This document shows, one piece after another, positions 8,106 through 16,900 of a DNA stretch of 64,000 nt. A model generated the notes under the pieces. It was not told the DNA's origin and did not search any database. It worked only from the letters and a program-made list of their open reading frames with translations. The position numbers were made by a program, and so were the translations under genes. Every line of letters begins with the position of its first letter. The first letter of the stretch is position 1. The stretch comes from Thermomonas paludicola (lineage in GTDB: Bacteria > Pseudomonadota > Gammaproteobacteria > Xanthomonadales > Xanthomonadaceae), in contig NZ_CP093311.1 in NCBI RefSeq assembly GCF_024498955.1, forward strand, positions 2,108,001-2,172,000, given 5' to 3'.

Positions 8106-10205
8106 ATGCCCGTCTCCGCCGAAGCGCGCTTCTGGTTCCTGCGCGCCCTGGGTGGCTGGCGGCGTGGCTGGGCCAGCCTGCGCACGCGCGGCGCGGCCGC
8201 CACCTGGCACCGCCTGCTGCTGCAACTGCGGCGCAGCCCGATCCCGGTTGCCGCGCCCTATGCACCCGTACCCGCGCCGTTTTCGCCGTTCAGCTTGCGT
8301 GCCGCAAGCGCACCTCGCGCCAGCATCGTGATCCCGGTGCACGGTGCGTTTGCGCATACCCTGGCCTGCCTGCGCGCGCTGGCCGAACACCCGCCGCAAG
8401 CCCCGTTCGAAGTCATCGTGGTGGACGACGCATCGCCGGACGACTCGCTTGCCAAGCTCCGCGAGATCGGCCAGCTGCGGATTCATGCGCGCGCGCAAAA
8501 CGGCGGCTTCATCGCCGCCTGCAATGACGGCGCCGCATTGGCGCGCGGCGACTGCCTGATATTCCTCAACAACGACACGGTGCCGCAGCCAGGCTGGCTG
8601 GACGCGCTGCTGGCGACATTCGCGCAGTGCCCCGATGCCGGCATGGTGGGGGCGAAGCTGCTGTATCCCGATGGTCGCCTGCAGGAAGCCGGTGGCGTCG
8701 TGTTTGCCGACGGCAGCGGCTGGAACCATGGCCGCTTCGACGACCCGGCACATTGCCGCTATGGCTATCTGCGCGATGCCGACTACCTCAGCGGCGCCGC
8801 CATCGCCATTCCTCGCGCCGTGTTCGAACAACTGGGCGGCTTCGACCCGCGTTACGCACCAGCGTATTACGAAGACACCGACCTCGCCTTCGCCGTTCGC
8901 CAGCGCGGACTGCGGGTGCTGTACCAGCCCGATGCCGTGGTGGTGCACGCCGAAGGCGCGACCGCCGGCACCGACACCGCGACCGGCCCGAAAGCGGCGC
9001 AGCAGCGCAACCAATCGGTGTTTGCGGCGAAATGGCGCGCCGTGCTGGCCGGGCACCTGCCGCCCGCCACGGTTCCCACGCCCGCGCTGCTGCATCGCCG
9101 GCAACGACAGATCCTGATCATCGACGCGCTCACCCCGCAACCGGATCGCGACTCGGGTTCGGTGCGCCTGCTGGAGCTGATGCGATTGTTGCTGGAAGAA
9201 GGCGCGCACGTGGTGTTCCTGCCGGCCAATCGTCGCGCCGATGGCGGGTACACCCACGCCTTGCAGGCCATGGGCGTGGAATGCTGGCATGCCCCGCATG
9301 CATCGCGCTTTCCGGCATGGCTGCGCGAACATGGCCCGCGCTTTCACGCCGCGATGGTCAGCCGCCATTACATCGCCAGCGAGATGTTCCCGCTGCTGCG
9401 CAAGTTCGCGCCGCAAGCGCGCTTGCTGTTCGACACCGTGGACCTGCACTACCTGCGCCAGCAGCGCGCGGCGCAGCTGCATGGCGATGCCGCCGCCCTG
9501 CGCGCCGCCATGCGCACCCGGGCGCAGGAGCTGGCGCTGGTCGCGGCGGCCGACGCCACTCTGGTGGTGAGTGCAGCCGAGCGCGAATTGCTTGCGCGGG
9601 ACGCGCCTGGCACGCGCGTGGAGGTCGTGTCCAACCTGCACCGGCTTGGGCCGCCCGGCCCGGACTTCACGGCACGTCGCGGCCTGCTGTTTGTCGGCGG
9701 CTTCCGCCACCCACCCAACGTGGATGCAGTGCGCTGGTTCGTGGAGGCGGTCTTCCCGCTGATCCGCGCCGCGCAACCGGATATCGAGTTCCATTGCATC
9801 GGCAGCGATGTGCCGGAATCCATTTCACGATTCGCCGAAGTCGATGGCGTACACATGCACGGCCACCAGCCCGACCTGCAACCGTGGCTTGAACATTGCC
9901 GCGTGTCCGTGGCGCCGCTGCGCTATGGCGCTGGCGTGAAGGGCAAGGTCAATCAGGCGATGGCACACGGGCTGCCGGTGGTGGCCACTGCTTGTGCCGT
10001 GGAAGGCATGCACGTGCGCGCCGACGAGGATGCGCTGGTGGCAGAGCGTGCTGAGGACTTCGCGCAAGCGGTGTTGCGCCTGCATGACGATGCCGCGCTG
10101 TGGCAACGACTTGCCGCGAACGGCCGCGCCAACGTGGCGCGGCATTTCTGCGCCGATGCCGCGCGCGATACGGTTCGCCGCCTGTTCCTCGGCGCACCCG
10201 TCTAG
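8106..10205 (+). CDS. Two-domain glycosyltransferase (GT2 plus GT4-like)
   Basis: Predicted 699-residue fusion. The N-terminal half (about 75-320) is a GT-A fold family 2 enzyme: SIVIPVHG at its start, VDDASPDDS, the metal site LIFLNNDTV, and the acidic YEDTDLAFAVRQRG. The C-terminal half (about 330-699) is a GT-B fold: LFVGGFRHPPNVDAVRWF, the acceptor-binding helix, and GAGVKGKVNQAMAHGLPVVAT, the nucleotide-sugar end of family 4. Such fusions build surface polysaccharides such as O-antigen or exopolysaccharide from two sugars. There is no signal peptide or membrane segment. The ATG at 8106 follows AGGAG at ten bases. It is divergent from mrcB and its stop overlaps the stop of the convergent repeat protein. 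Sugars and acceptor are unknown. Confidence 0.85.
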   Translation: MPVSAEARFWFLRALGGWRRGWASLRTRGAAATWHRLLLQLRRSPIPVAAPYAPVPAPFSPFSLRAASAPRASIVIPVHGAFAHTLACLRALAEHPPQAPFEVIVVDDASPDDSLAKLREIGQLRIHARAQNGGFIAACNDGAALARGDCLIFLNNDTVPQPGWLDALLATFAQCPDAGMVGAKLLYPDGRLQEAGGVVFADGSGWNHGRFDDPAHCRYGYLRDADYLSGAAIAIPRAVFEQLGGFDPRYAPAYYEDTDLAFAVRQRGLRVLYQPDAVVVHAEGATAGTDTATGPKAAQQRNQSVFAAKWRAVLAGHLPPATVPTPALLHRRQRQILIIDALTPQPDRDSGSVRLLELMRLLLEEGAHVVFLPANRRADGGYTHALQAMGVECWHAPHASRFPAWLREHGPRFHAAMVSRHYIASEMFPLLRKFAPQARLLFDTVDLHYLRQQRAAQLHGDAAALRAAMRTRAQELALVAAADATLVVSAAERELLARDAPGTRVEVVSNLHRLGPPGPDFTARRGLLFVGGFRHPPNVDAVRWFVEAVFPLIRAAQPDIEFHCIGSDVPESISRFAEVDGVHMHGHQPDLQPWLEHCRVSVAPLRYGAGVKGKVNQAMAHGLPVVATACAVEGMHVRADEDALVAERAEDFAQAVLRLHDDAALWQRLAANGRANVARHFCADAARDTVRRLFLGAPV

Positions 10206-11719
10206 TTCAGGCCCGGCCCGATGTGCGCCAGCCGCTGCGCCAGCGCATCAATGCCGGGGACGCCCGCATCCACCTGACGCGCGCGGGCCAGCGCTTCGCG
10301 TGCGCCGCGCACATCGCCACCGCGCAGGCGCTCATCGCCCACCGCCAGCCAGCGCTCCGCCAGACGCCGCTGCGCCGGCAGAAGGCCAGCATCCGTCGGC
10401 GCGAGCAGCCGCCAGGCATCCAGGCATTCCAGCGCATGCCCAAGCGCATTGTCGCGGAGGGCGCGGCGCTGGCAATCGCGTGCCGCGACCAGCATCGCAT
10501 CCGACGCCTGCCGCACCTTCGGGTCGTGCGGGGCCAGTGCGCGCGCTTCACGCAGACGATCCCAAGCACTCTCCCCCGGTGGCGTCAGCCAGTGCCCGCG
10601 CCGCTGTGCCTGATCCGCCAACGCCAGCGCGTTGGCCAGCTGCGCCCGCGTGTGCGGCGTGGCGACCGGCGGCAGCCGCCCGGCGCTGCGCCGGGCCTGG
10701 CGCAGATGCGCCTGCACCTGCTGCAAGCGGTCAGCGGCCACGCCCGCCGTGCGCGCCATCGACAACAACCGGTCTGCCTCGCCAAAACGGAAGTCGGCGA
10801 TCCTCGCGTTCGCCGCCACCAGCACGGCATCGCCCAGCGCCGCGCCGCAAACGCCCGTTTGCGCTGCGCCTTCGATGCCATCGATGTCCTGGCATTCGCG
10901 CGCGGCCCGCTCCACCTGTCCATGCGCCAACAGGCGATGAATCTGCCGCTCGCGTCGCGCCAGCGCCTGCGCCAACCCATCGCGCAGCGCCGGCAGTGCG
11001 GGGAAGCCCGGATCGAATGCCTGCGCACGCTCCAAGAGTGCGGACACCTGCATTAATTCACCGCGCGCCAGCGCCATCTCCGCCGGCTTCAACAGTGCTT
11101 CCAGTGCATCCTCGCGCCCTTCCAGCGCACGCTGGTTGCGCGGCCGCACCTGCAGCACTTGCCGGTACAGCGGCAGCGCCGCATCGGGGCCATCGTCCAG
11201 ATGGCCACCGGCAAGCACCGCCTGCGCACGCGCCAGCAGTGCATCGACGTCCACGATGGGGGCTTGCAATGCATGCAGCCGCACATCCAGCGCATCGGCG
11301 CGCGCAGCGGGTGCCTGCAGCTCGCGCGCCAGCCGCAGGGCGGATTGCGCCTGCGCGAGGCGGCCATCGCGCGTGAACCGCTCGGCACGTGCCAACGCCG
11401 CCAGCGCCACCCGCTGCATGCCCTCGCGTGCATCCAGCTGGTCGGGTTGCAGCGCCAGTGCGGCTTCGAACAGCTCGCGCGCACCGCTGCCATCGGCCGC
11501 GGTCAAGCGCCCATCACGCAGTGCCAGCTCCGCGCGCTGACGCAGGGCGTCGTAGCGCGGATCCGGCCACAGCCAGCGGCCGAGCGCATCGCGAAAGACC
11601 ATGACGCCCAGCATCGACAGCACCAACGCCGCGAGCACGACCAACGCGAACAGGCGCCGTCGCTGCGGCAGCACCTGCCAGCGCTGGCGGACGGCCGCGC
11701 CAGGCCGCAGGCGATTCAT
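10202..11719 (-). CDS. Membrane-anchored TPR-like repeat protein
   Basis: 505 residues. A basic N-terminus precedes one membrane segment (LFALVVLAALVLSMLGVMVF, about 24-43), after which the protein is almost wholly alanine-rich helical repeats of the LLxxAxxALAxG...A kind (for example LFEAALALQPDQLDAREG and VDALLARAQAVLAGG), read as degenerate TPR/Sel1-type solenoid in the periplasm. I recognise no enzyme motif. It starts in the relA stop (ATGA overlap), so it is probably translationally coupled to relA, and it converges on the glycosyltransferase gene. A scaffold or assembly role is plausible but unsupported. Confidence 0.7.
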   Translation of the reverse strand: MNRLRPGAAVRQRWQVLPQRRRLFALVVLAALVLSMLGVMVFRDALGRWLWPDPRYDALRQRAELALRDGRLTAADGSGARELFEAALALQPDQLDAREGMQRVALAALARAERFTRDGRLAQAQSALRLARELQAPAARADALDVRLHALQAPIVDVDALLARAQAVLAGGHLDDGPDAALPLYRQVLQVRPRNQRALEGREDALEALLKPAEMALARGELMQVSALLERAQAFDPGFPALPALRDGLAQALARRERQIHRLLAHGQVERAARECQDIDGIEGAAQTGVCGAALGDAVLVAANARIADFRFGEADRLLSMARTAGVAADRLQQVQAHLRQARRSAGRLPPVATPHTRAQLANALALADQAQRRGHWLTPPGESAWDRLREARALAPHDPKVRQASDAMLVAARDCQRRALRDNALGHALECLDAWRLLAPTDAGLLPAQRRLAERWLAVGDERLRGGDVRGAREALARARQVDAGVPGIDALAQRLAHIGPGLN

Positions 11720-13875
11720 GCGCGTCGCGCGGAGTCCACGCCGGGCAAGGATTCCAGGCGCGCCAACAGCAGCCCCAGCTGCCCGAAATCAGCAATGCGC
11801 ACCTGCAATTGCACGCGCACGCGGCCATAGCCACCGCGCGTCTGTTCCGAGTGCAGGTTGAGCACGTGCACGCCAAGCTGCGCCACCAAGGTGGTGATGT
11901 CCTTGAGCAGCCACTTGCGATCCACCGCTTCGATACGGATCGCCACTTCCTGGCCGCTGCGGCGCGTGCCCCATTCCACCGGCAGCACCCGCGCCGGCTC
12001 CTTGCCCGCCAACCGCAGGAAGGCGGCGCAGTCGGGGCGATGCACGCTGACCCCGCGTGAACGCGTCAGGTAGCCGGCAATCCGCTCGCCCGGCAGCGGT
12101 TGGCAACAGCGCGCCACTTGCGCCAGCAGGTTGTCCACGCCCTGCACCGTCACCGCACCTGCGCCCGGCGCGCTGGCTGCCGGCGGCCTTGCCGGTGCGG
12201 TAGCCGCCGGCAACGGCTCCTGACGCTCACGCTCCAGCTCCAGCAGCGCCCGGCCGACCTGACTGGGGCCAACGTCGCCCAGCGCCACCAGCACCAGCAA
12301 TTCATCGACATGGGTCGCGTTGAACTTGCCCAATACCGGCTGCAAGTCGGCGTGCAGCAACCCCATCCGGCGCAAATCGCGATCCAGCAGCTCGCGCCCG
12401 GCCTGCAGGTTGCGCTCGCGATCAAGCTTGTTGAACCAGGCGCGCACCTTGTCGCGCGAACGACTGCTGGCAAGGAAGCCGCTGCTGGCCTGCAGCCAGT
12501 CGCGACGGGGCTCGGCGGTCTTGCCCGTCAGGATTTCCACGCGTTCGCCGGTGTGCAGCGCGTAGGTCAACGGCACGATGCGGCCATCGACCTTGGCCCC
12601 CCGGCAACGATGCCCCACCATGCTGTGGATCGCATAGGCGAAATCCAGCACGGTGCCGCCCTGCGGCAAGTCGATCACCTCGCCCTTGGGTGTCAGCGCA
12701 TACACGCGATCTTCGACCAGATCGCTGTCGATCCCCTGCAGCGGGCTGGCCTCACCCTCGCCAGCCGCCTCCGCCGCCTGCTCCAGCAGCTTGCGCATCC
12801 ACGCGATGCGCTTGTCCATCGCCGCCCCGCCGGCGCTGCTGCCTTCCTTGTAGCGCCAATGCGCGGCCACGCCGAGCTCGGACTGCGCGTGCATGTCGCG
12901 GGTGCGGATCTGCACCTCGAAGGTCTTGCCTTCCGGCCCGATCACCGCGGTATGCAGCGAGCGGTAGCCATTGGTCTTGGGGCGGGCGATGTAGTCGTCG
13001 AATTCGCTGGGGACCGGCGGCCACAGGGCGTGCACCAGCCCCAACACCGCATAGCAGGTTGGGACATCGGCAACCAGCACGCGCAGCGCGCGCAGGTCGT
13101 ACAGTTCTTCGATCGGCAGCGCCTTGCGCTGCATCTTTTTCCAGATGCTGTAGATGTGCTTGGGACGCCCCGCCACATCGGCGGCGATGCCATTTTCCGC
13201 CAGCACATCGCGCAGCCTCGCCATCACCATCTGGATGAAGCGTTCGCGGCCGACGCGATCGTCATCCATCGATTGCGCGATGCGCAGGTAGGCGTCCGGC
13301 TCCAGCACGCGGAATGCCAGATCCTCCAGCTCCCACTTCAATTGCCAGATGCCCAGCCGGTTGGCCAGCGGGGCATGGATGTCGCGGGTCATCCGCGCCA
13401 ACGCGGCCTGCTCGTCTGCCGGCAGCCGCCACGCCGCGCGCATGCGCGAGAGCTGGCGCGCCAGCACGATGGGAACCACCCGCAGGTCGCGCACCAGCGC
13501 CAGCAGCAGGCGGCGCATGCCCTCGGGGTTGCGGCCACCGCCATGGCTGCGGTGCAGCGCCCACACCCGGCTGGCGGCGCGCTGGCCTTCCAGCAACACA
13601 TGCAGGCGCTCCGGCACTTGGATCTGCGCCTCGACCGCCAGCGCTTCGATGTCGATCAGCGCATCCAGCAGCGTGGCGGCCCGCACCTCGGCATCGGCAT
13701 TGAGCGAGGCAAGGATGGACAAAGCGTCGGCGAGCACGTCGGCGCGGTCGCGCATCGGCGCGCCGGCCTCGGCGCGGGCGCGCCAGAACGCGGCCAGCGA
13801 CGCGGGCAGCGCGTCCTTCGGCAGGCGCGCCAAGGCGTCGTCCCAGCTGATGTTGGCGATGGCGGTAACGGACAT
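11716..13875 (-). CDS. relA: GTP pyrophosphokinase RelA
   Basis: Predicted 719-residue ribosome-associated (p)ppGpp synthetase of the stringent response. The N-terminal hydrolase-like domain lacks the HD metal site (the region reads ALVRDLRVVPIVLARQLSRM), as in monofunctional RelA. The synthetase domain has EFDDYIARPKTNGYRSLHT and FEVQIRTRDMHAQSE; then come TGS (VIDLPQGGTVLDFAYAIHS), a zinc-finger-like region with CCQPLPGERIAGYLTRSRG, and a C-terminal ACT domain. I chose the ATG at 13875 (MSVTAIANISWDD) over upstream codons because it gives the usual length. It lies 39 bases after hrpA and overlaps the next gene by four bases. A SpoT homologue must exist elsewhere to hydrolyse ppGpp. Confidence 0.94.
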   Translation of the reverse strand: MSVTAIANISWDDALARLPKDALPASLAAFWRARAEAGAPMRDRADVLADALSILASLNADAEVRAATLLDALIDIEALAVEAQIQVPERLHVLLEGQRAASRVWALHRSHGGGRNPEGMRRLLLALVRDLRVVPIVLARQLSRMRAAWRLPADEQAALARMTRDIHAPLANRLGIWQLKWELEDLAFRVLEPDAYLRIAQSMDDDRVGRERFIQMVMARLRDVLAENGIAADVAGRPKHIYSIWKKMQRKALPIEELYDLRALRVLVADVPTCYAVLGLVHALWPPVPSEFDDYIARPKTNGYRSLHTAVIGPEGKTFEVQIRTRDMHAQSELGVAAHWRYKEGSSAGGAAMDKRIAWMRKLLEQAAEAAGEGEASPLQGIDSDLVEDRVYALTPKGEVIDLPQGGTVLDFAYAIHSMVGHRCRGAKVDGRIVPLTYALHTGERVEILTGKTAEPRRDWLQASSGFLASSRSRDKVRAWFNKLDRERNLQAGRELLDRDLRRMGLLHADLQPVLGKFNATHVDELLVLVALGDVGPSQVGRALLELERERQEPLPAATAPARPPAASAPGAGAVTVQGVDNLLAQVARCCQPLPGERIAGYLTRSRGVSVHRPDCAAFLRLAGKEPARVLPVEWGTRRSGQEVAIRIEAVDRKWLLKDITTLVAQLGVHVLNLHSEQTRGGYGRVRVQLQVRIADFGQLGLLLARLESLPGVDSARRA

Positions 13876-13914
13876 GCAACTACAGTAGCGGGACGCGCAT
13901 GAAGCGGCCAGCAA

Positions 13915-16900
13915 TCAGCCGCGACCACCGGTGGAACGCAAGCGTTCCATCCGTGCCGCCAGCCGCTTCGGCGACACCCCGCCCTTCGCCCCCAGCTCCT
14001 GCGCGAACAGCGAGACCCGCAGTTCCTCCAGGTCCCAGCGCAGCGCCTGCGCCCCGGGATCGCCCGGATCGGCTGCTTCCAACGCGGCCAGGAACGGCGC
14101 GAGATCCAACATCCGCTGCTGGTCGCGCACCGGGTCGCGCTGGGCGCGTTCGGCGCGCAGCGACAGCGCCTTCAGCCAGCGCGGGTACTCCGCCAGCGCG
14201 GCGGCCGGCGTGTCGCGCAGGAACCCGGGCGCGGCCAGCGCGGCCAGCTGCGCCTGCATGTCGTCGAGGTTGGCGCGGGCCCAGCCGATCAGCTTCGATT
14301 CGAGCTTGGCGCGCACCTCCGCGACCAGGCCGAGGATGGCCTCCGCCTGCCGCAGCCGCTGCATGGCCTCGCCGAACAGAGCCTTGGCGATGGCGTCGCG
14401 GCGCTGCGCGAAGGCGTCCGCATCGCGCACGGCGAGCAGGCCATCTGCGGTGAGCGAATCGAACGCGCCGTCCACCAGATCGGCGCGCAGGCGATCCCGC
14501 GATGCGGTGTCCGCATCGCTCTTCCAGCCCTGTCTCGCGGCCTTGGCGCCGTGGCGAAGGGAAAGTGACGCTGACCCGCTTTCCGCCGACTCGATCGCCG
14601 CATGCAGCAGCGAGATCTTCGGCTGCACCGGCAGCTGCCGGCGCGCCTGCTTCAGCTTGTCGGCCAGCGCGATGGCCAAGAGCCGGCGCACGCCCTGCGG
14701 ATGCCGGCGTTCGGCTTCCTCGCGCTGCGCGTGCAGGGCCAGCGACACGCTGTCGCCGTCGTCCTGCAAGGCGGGATAGGCCGGCACGCCGCCAGCGCCG
14801 GGCACCGACACGGGGATCGGCGTGTCGGGGAACGCGGTCAGTCCCGCCTGCGCCATGCCCTGCGCAGCGTGGCGCGCGAAGGCCCTTGCAGCGCGTTCGC
14901 CGAAACGGGCGCGCAGGTCGTCGAGGTCGCGCGATTCGGCCAGCACCGCCTTGCCGTCCAGCAGGCGCAGATTGGCGCGCAGGTGCGGCTCGATCACGGC
15001 CGCATCGAAATCGGTCGCAGCCACCGCCACGCCGGAGAGCTTCTTCAGAAAGCGCGCCAGCGCTCCCTCGATGCTGTCGGCGTCCGGCTGCGCGAACGCT
15101 TCCGCGAAGGCACGGGCGAAGTCCGGCGCCGGCACGAAATTGCGCCGCAGCGCCTTCGGCAGCGACTTGATCAGCGCCGTCGCCTTGTCTTCCACGAAGC
15201 CCGGCGCCAGCCACGACAGGCGGGCGGCATCCAGCGCGTTGAGCAGGTGCAGCGGCACCGCCACCGTCATGCCGTCGTCCGGCGCGCCCGGTTCGAAGCG
15301 GTACTGCACCGCCAGCCGCGCCTCGCCCAGCGCGATGTAGGCCGGGAAGCGCGCCGCGTCGGCCTGGTCGGCCACCAGCAGGTCATCGCGCGACCACTCC
15401 AGCGCGGCCTTCTCGTCCTTCGACAATTTGCCGAACCACGCATCCAGCGCCTGCGCGTTGTGCACGTGCGGCGGCAGCCGGTCCAGGTACCAGCGCGCCT
15501 GCCAGTCCTCGTCCACCACCAGGCCGACGCGGCGCTGCTTGGCTTCCTCCTGCTGCGCCAGTTCCAGCGTGCGCAGGTTGCGGGGCAGGAAAGTGCTGCG
15601 GGTGTTGATCTCGCCGGTGAGCAGCGCCTCGCGCACGAAGATCACGCGACTCTCCTCGGGGAACAGCGCGCCGTAGTGGACCGGCTTCTTCGGCGCCAGC
15701 ACCAGCCCGAACAGGCTGATCTGCTCGCTGCCCAGCACGCGGCCCTGCGCGCGCGACCAGTGCGGGTCGTGGTGGCGGCGCGCCAGCAGGTGCGGCAGCT
15801 CGGCGATCGCCCAGTCCGGCTCGATGGCGGCGTTGGTGATCGCCCACACCTTCTCGGTGTCCAGCAGCGTGGCCGACAGCAGCCACGGCGGCGGCTTCGA
15901 CGCCAGCTTCGAGCCCGGGAACAGCTGGAACTTGCGGCCTCGCGGGCCGTCGTAGAGGCCTTTTTCGCCGCGATGGCCCAGCTGTGTGGGCAGGCCGGCG
16001 ATCAACGCGCGGTGGATCGCGGCAAATGCGGCGGCGCTTGTCTCCTCTCCTTGCGCAGCAGGGGGAGGCTGGGAGGGGGTTGCTTGAGTACCGTGCGGTG
16101 CAACGGGAGCACCCCTCCCCAACCCTCCCCTTCGCTGAGCAGATTCTGTCCCCGACACCATTTCCCACGGCGCCTCGCACTGCAGCTTCAGCTGCCGGTG
16201 CAGCTCCCACCATTCGCGCAGCCGCAGGAAGCCGAGGAAGTGCTTGTCGGCCCATTTGCGCAGCTGCGACTGGGTCAAGTCCTCGTGCGCGGTGCGGTAG
16301 CCCTGCCACAGCTTCAGGATGCCGACGAACTCGGATTTCGCGTCGGCGAACTGCGCGTGCGCGGCATCGGCGGCGGCGCGGGCGTCGGCCGGGCGCTCGC
16401 GCGGGTCCTGGATGCCGAGGAAGCTGGCGATCACCAGCATCTCGCGCAGCACGCCGTGCGCGTGGGCGGCCACCAGCATCCGCGCCAGCTTCACGTCCAC
16501 CGGCAGCTTCGCCATCGTCCGGCCGATCGCGGTGAGCTTGCGGTTCGCGTCCACCGCACCGAGTTCGCCCAGCTGCTGCCAGCCATCGGCCACCGCGCGC
16601 GCGTCCGGCGGCTCCAGGAACGGGAACTGTTCGATGTCACCCAGACCCAGCGTCAGCATCCGCAGGATCACCCCGGCCAATGCGGCGCGGCGGATTTCCG
16701 GATCGGTGAATTCCGCGCGCGAGGCGAAATCGGCTTCGGAATACAGGCGGATGCAGGTGCCCGGCGCGATGCGGCCGCAGCGGCCGGCACGCTGGTTGGC
16801 GCTGGCCTGCGAGACGTCCTCGATATGCAGGCGATCGAGCTTCTGGCGCGGGCTGTAGCGCTTGACCCGCGCCACGCCGGGGTCGACCACGTAGTGGATG

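Noticed and set aside
5506..8331. 941-residue plus-strand open frame opposite mrcB
   Set aside because: It is a shadow of the mrcB coding strand: Arg/His/Gln/Ala-rich, no motif, no ribosome site; mrcB has all catalytic motifs.
12100..13902. 600-residue plus-strand open frame opposite relA
   Set aside because: Same reason: antisense shadow of a strongly supported gene.
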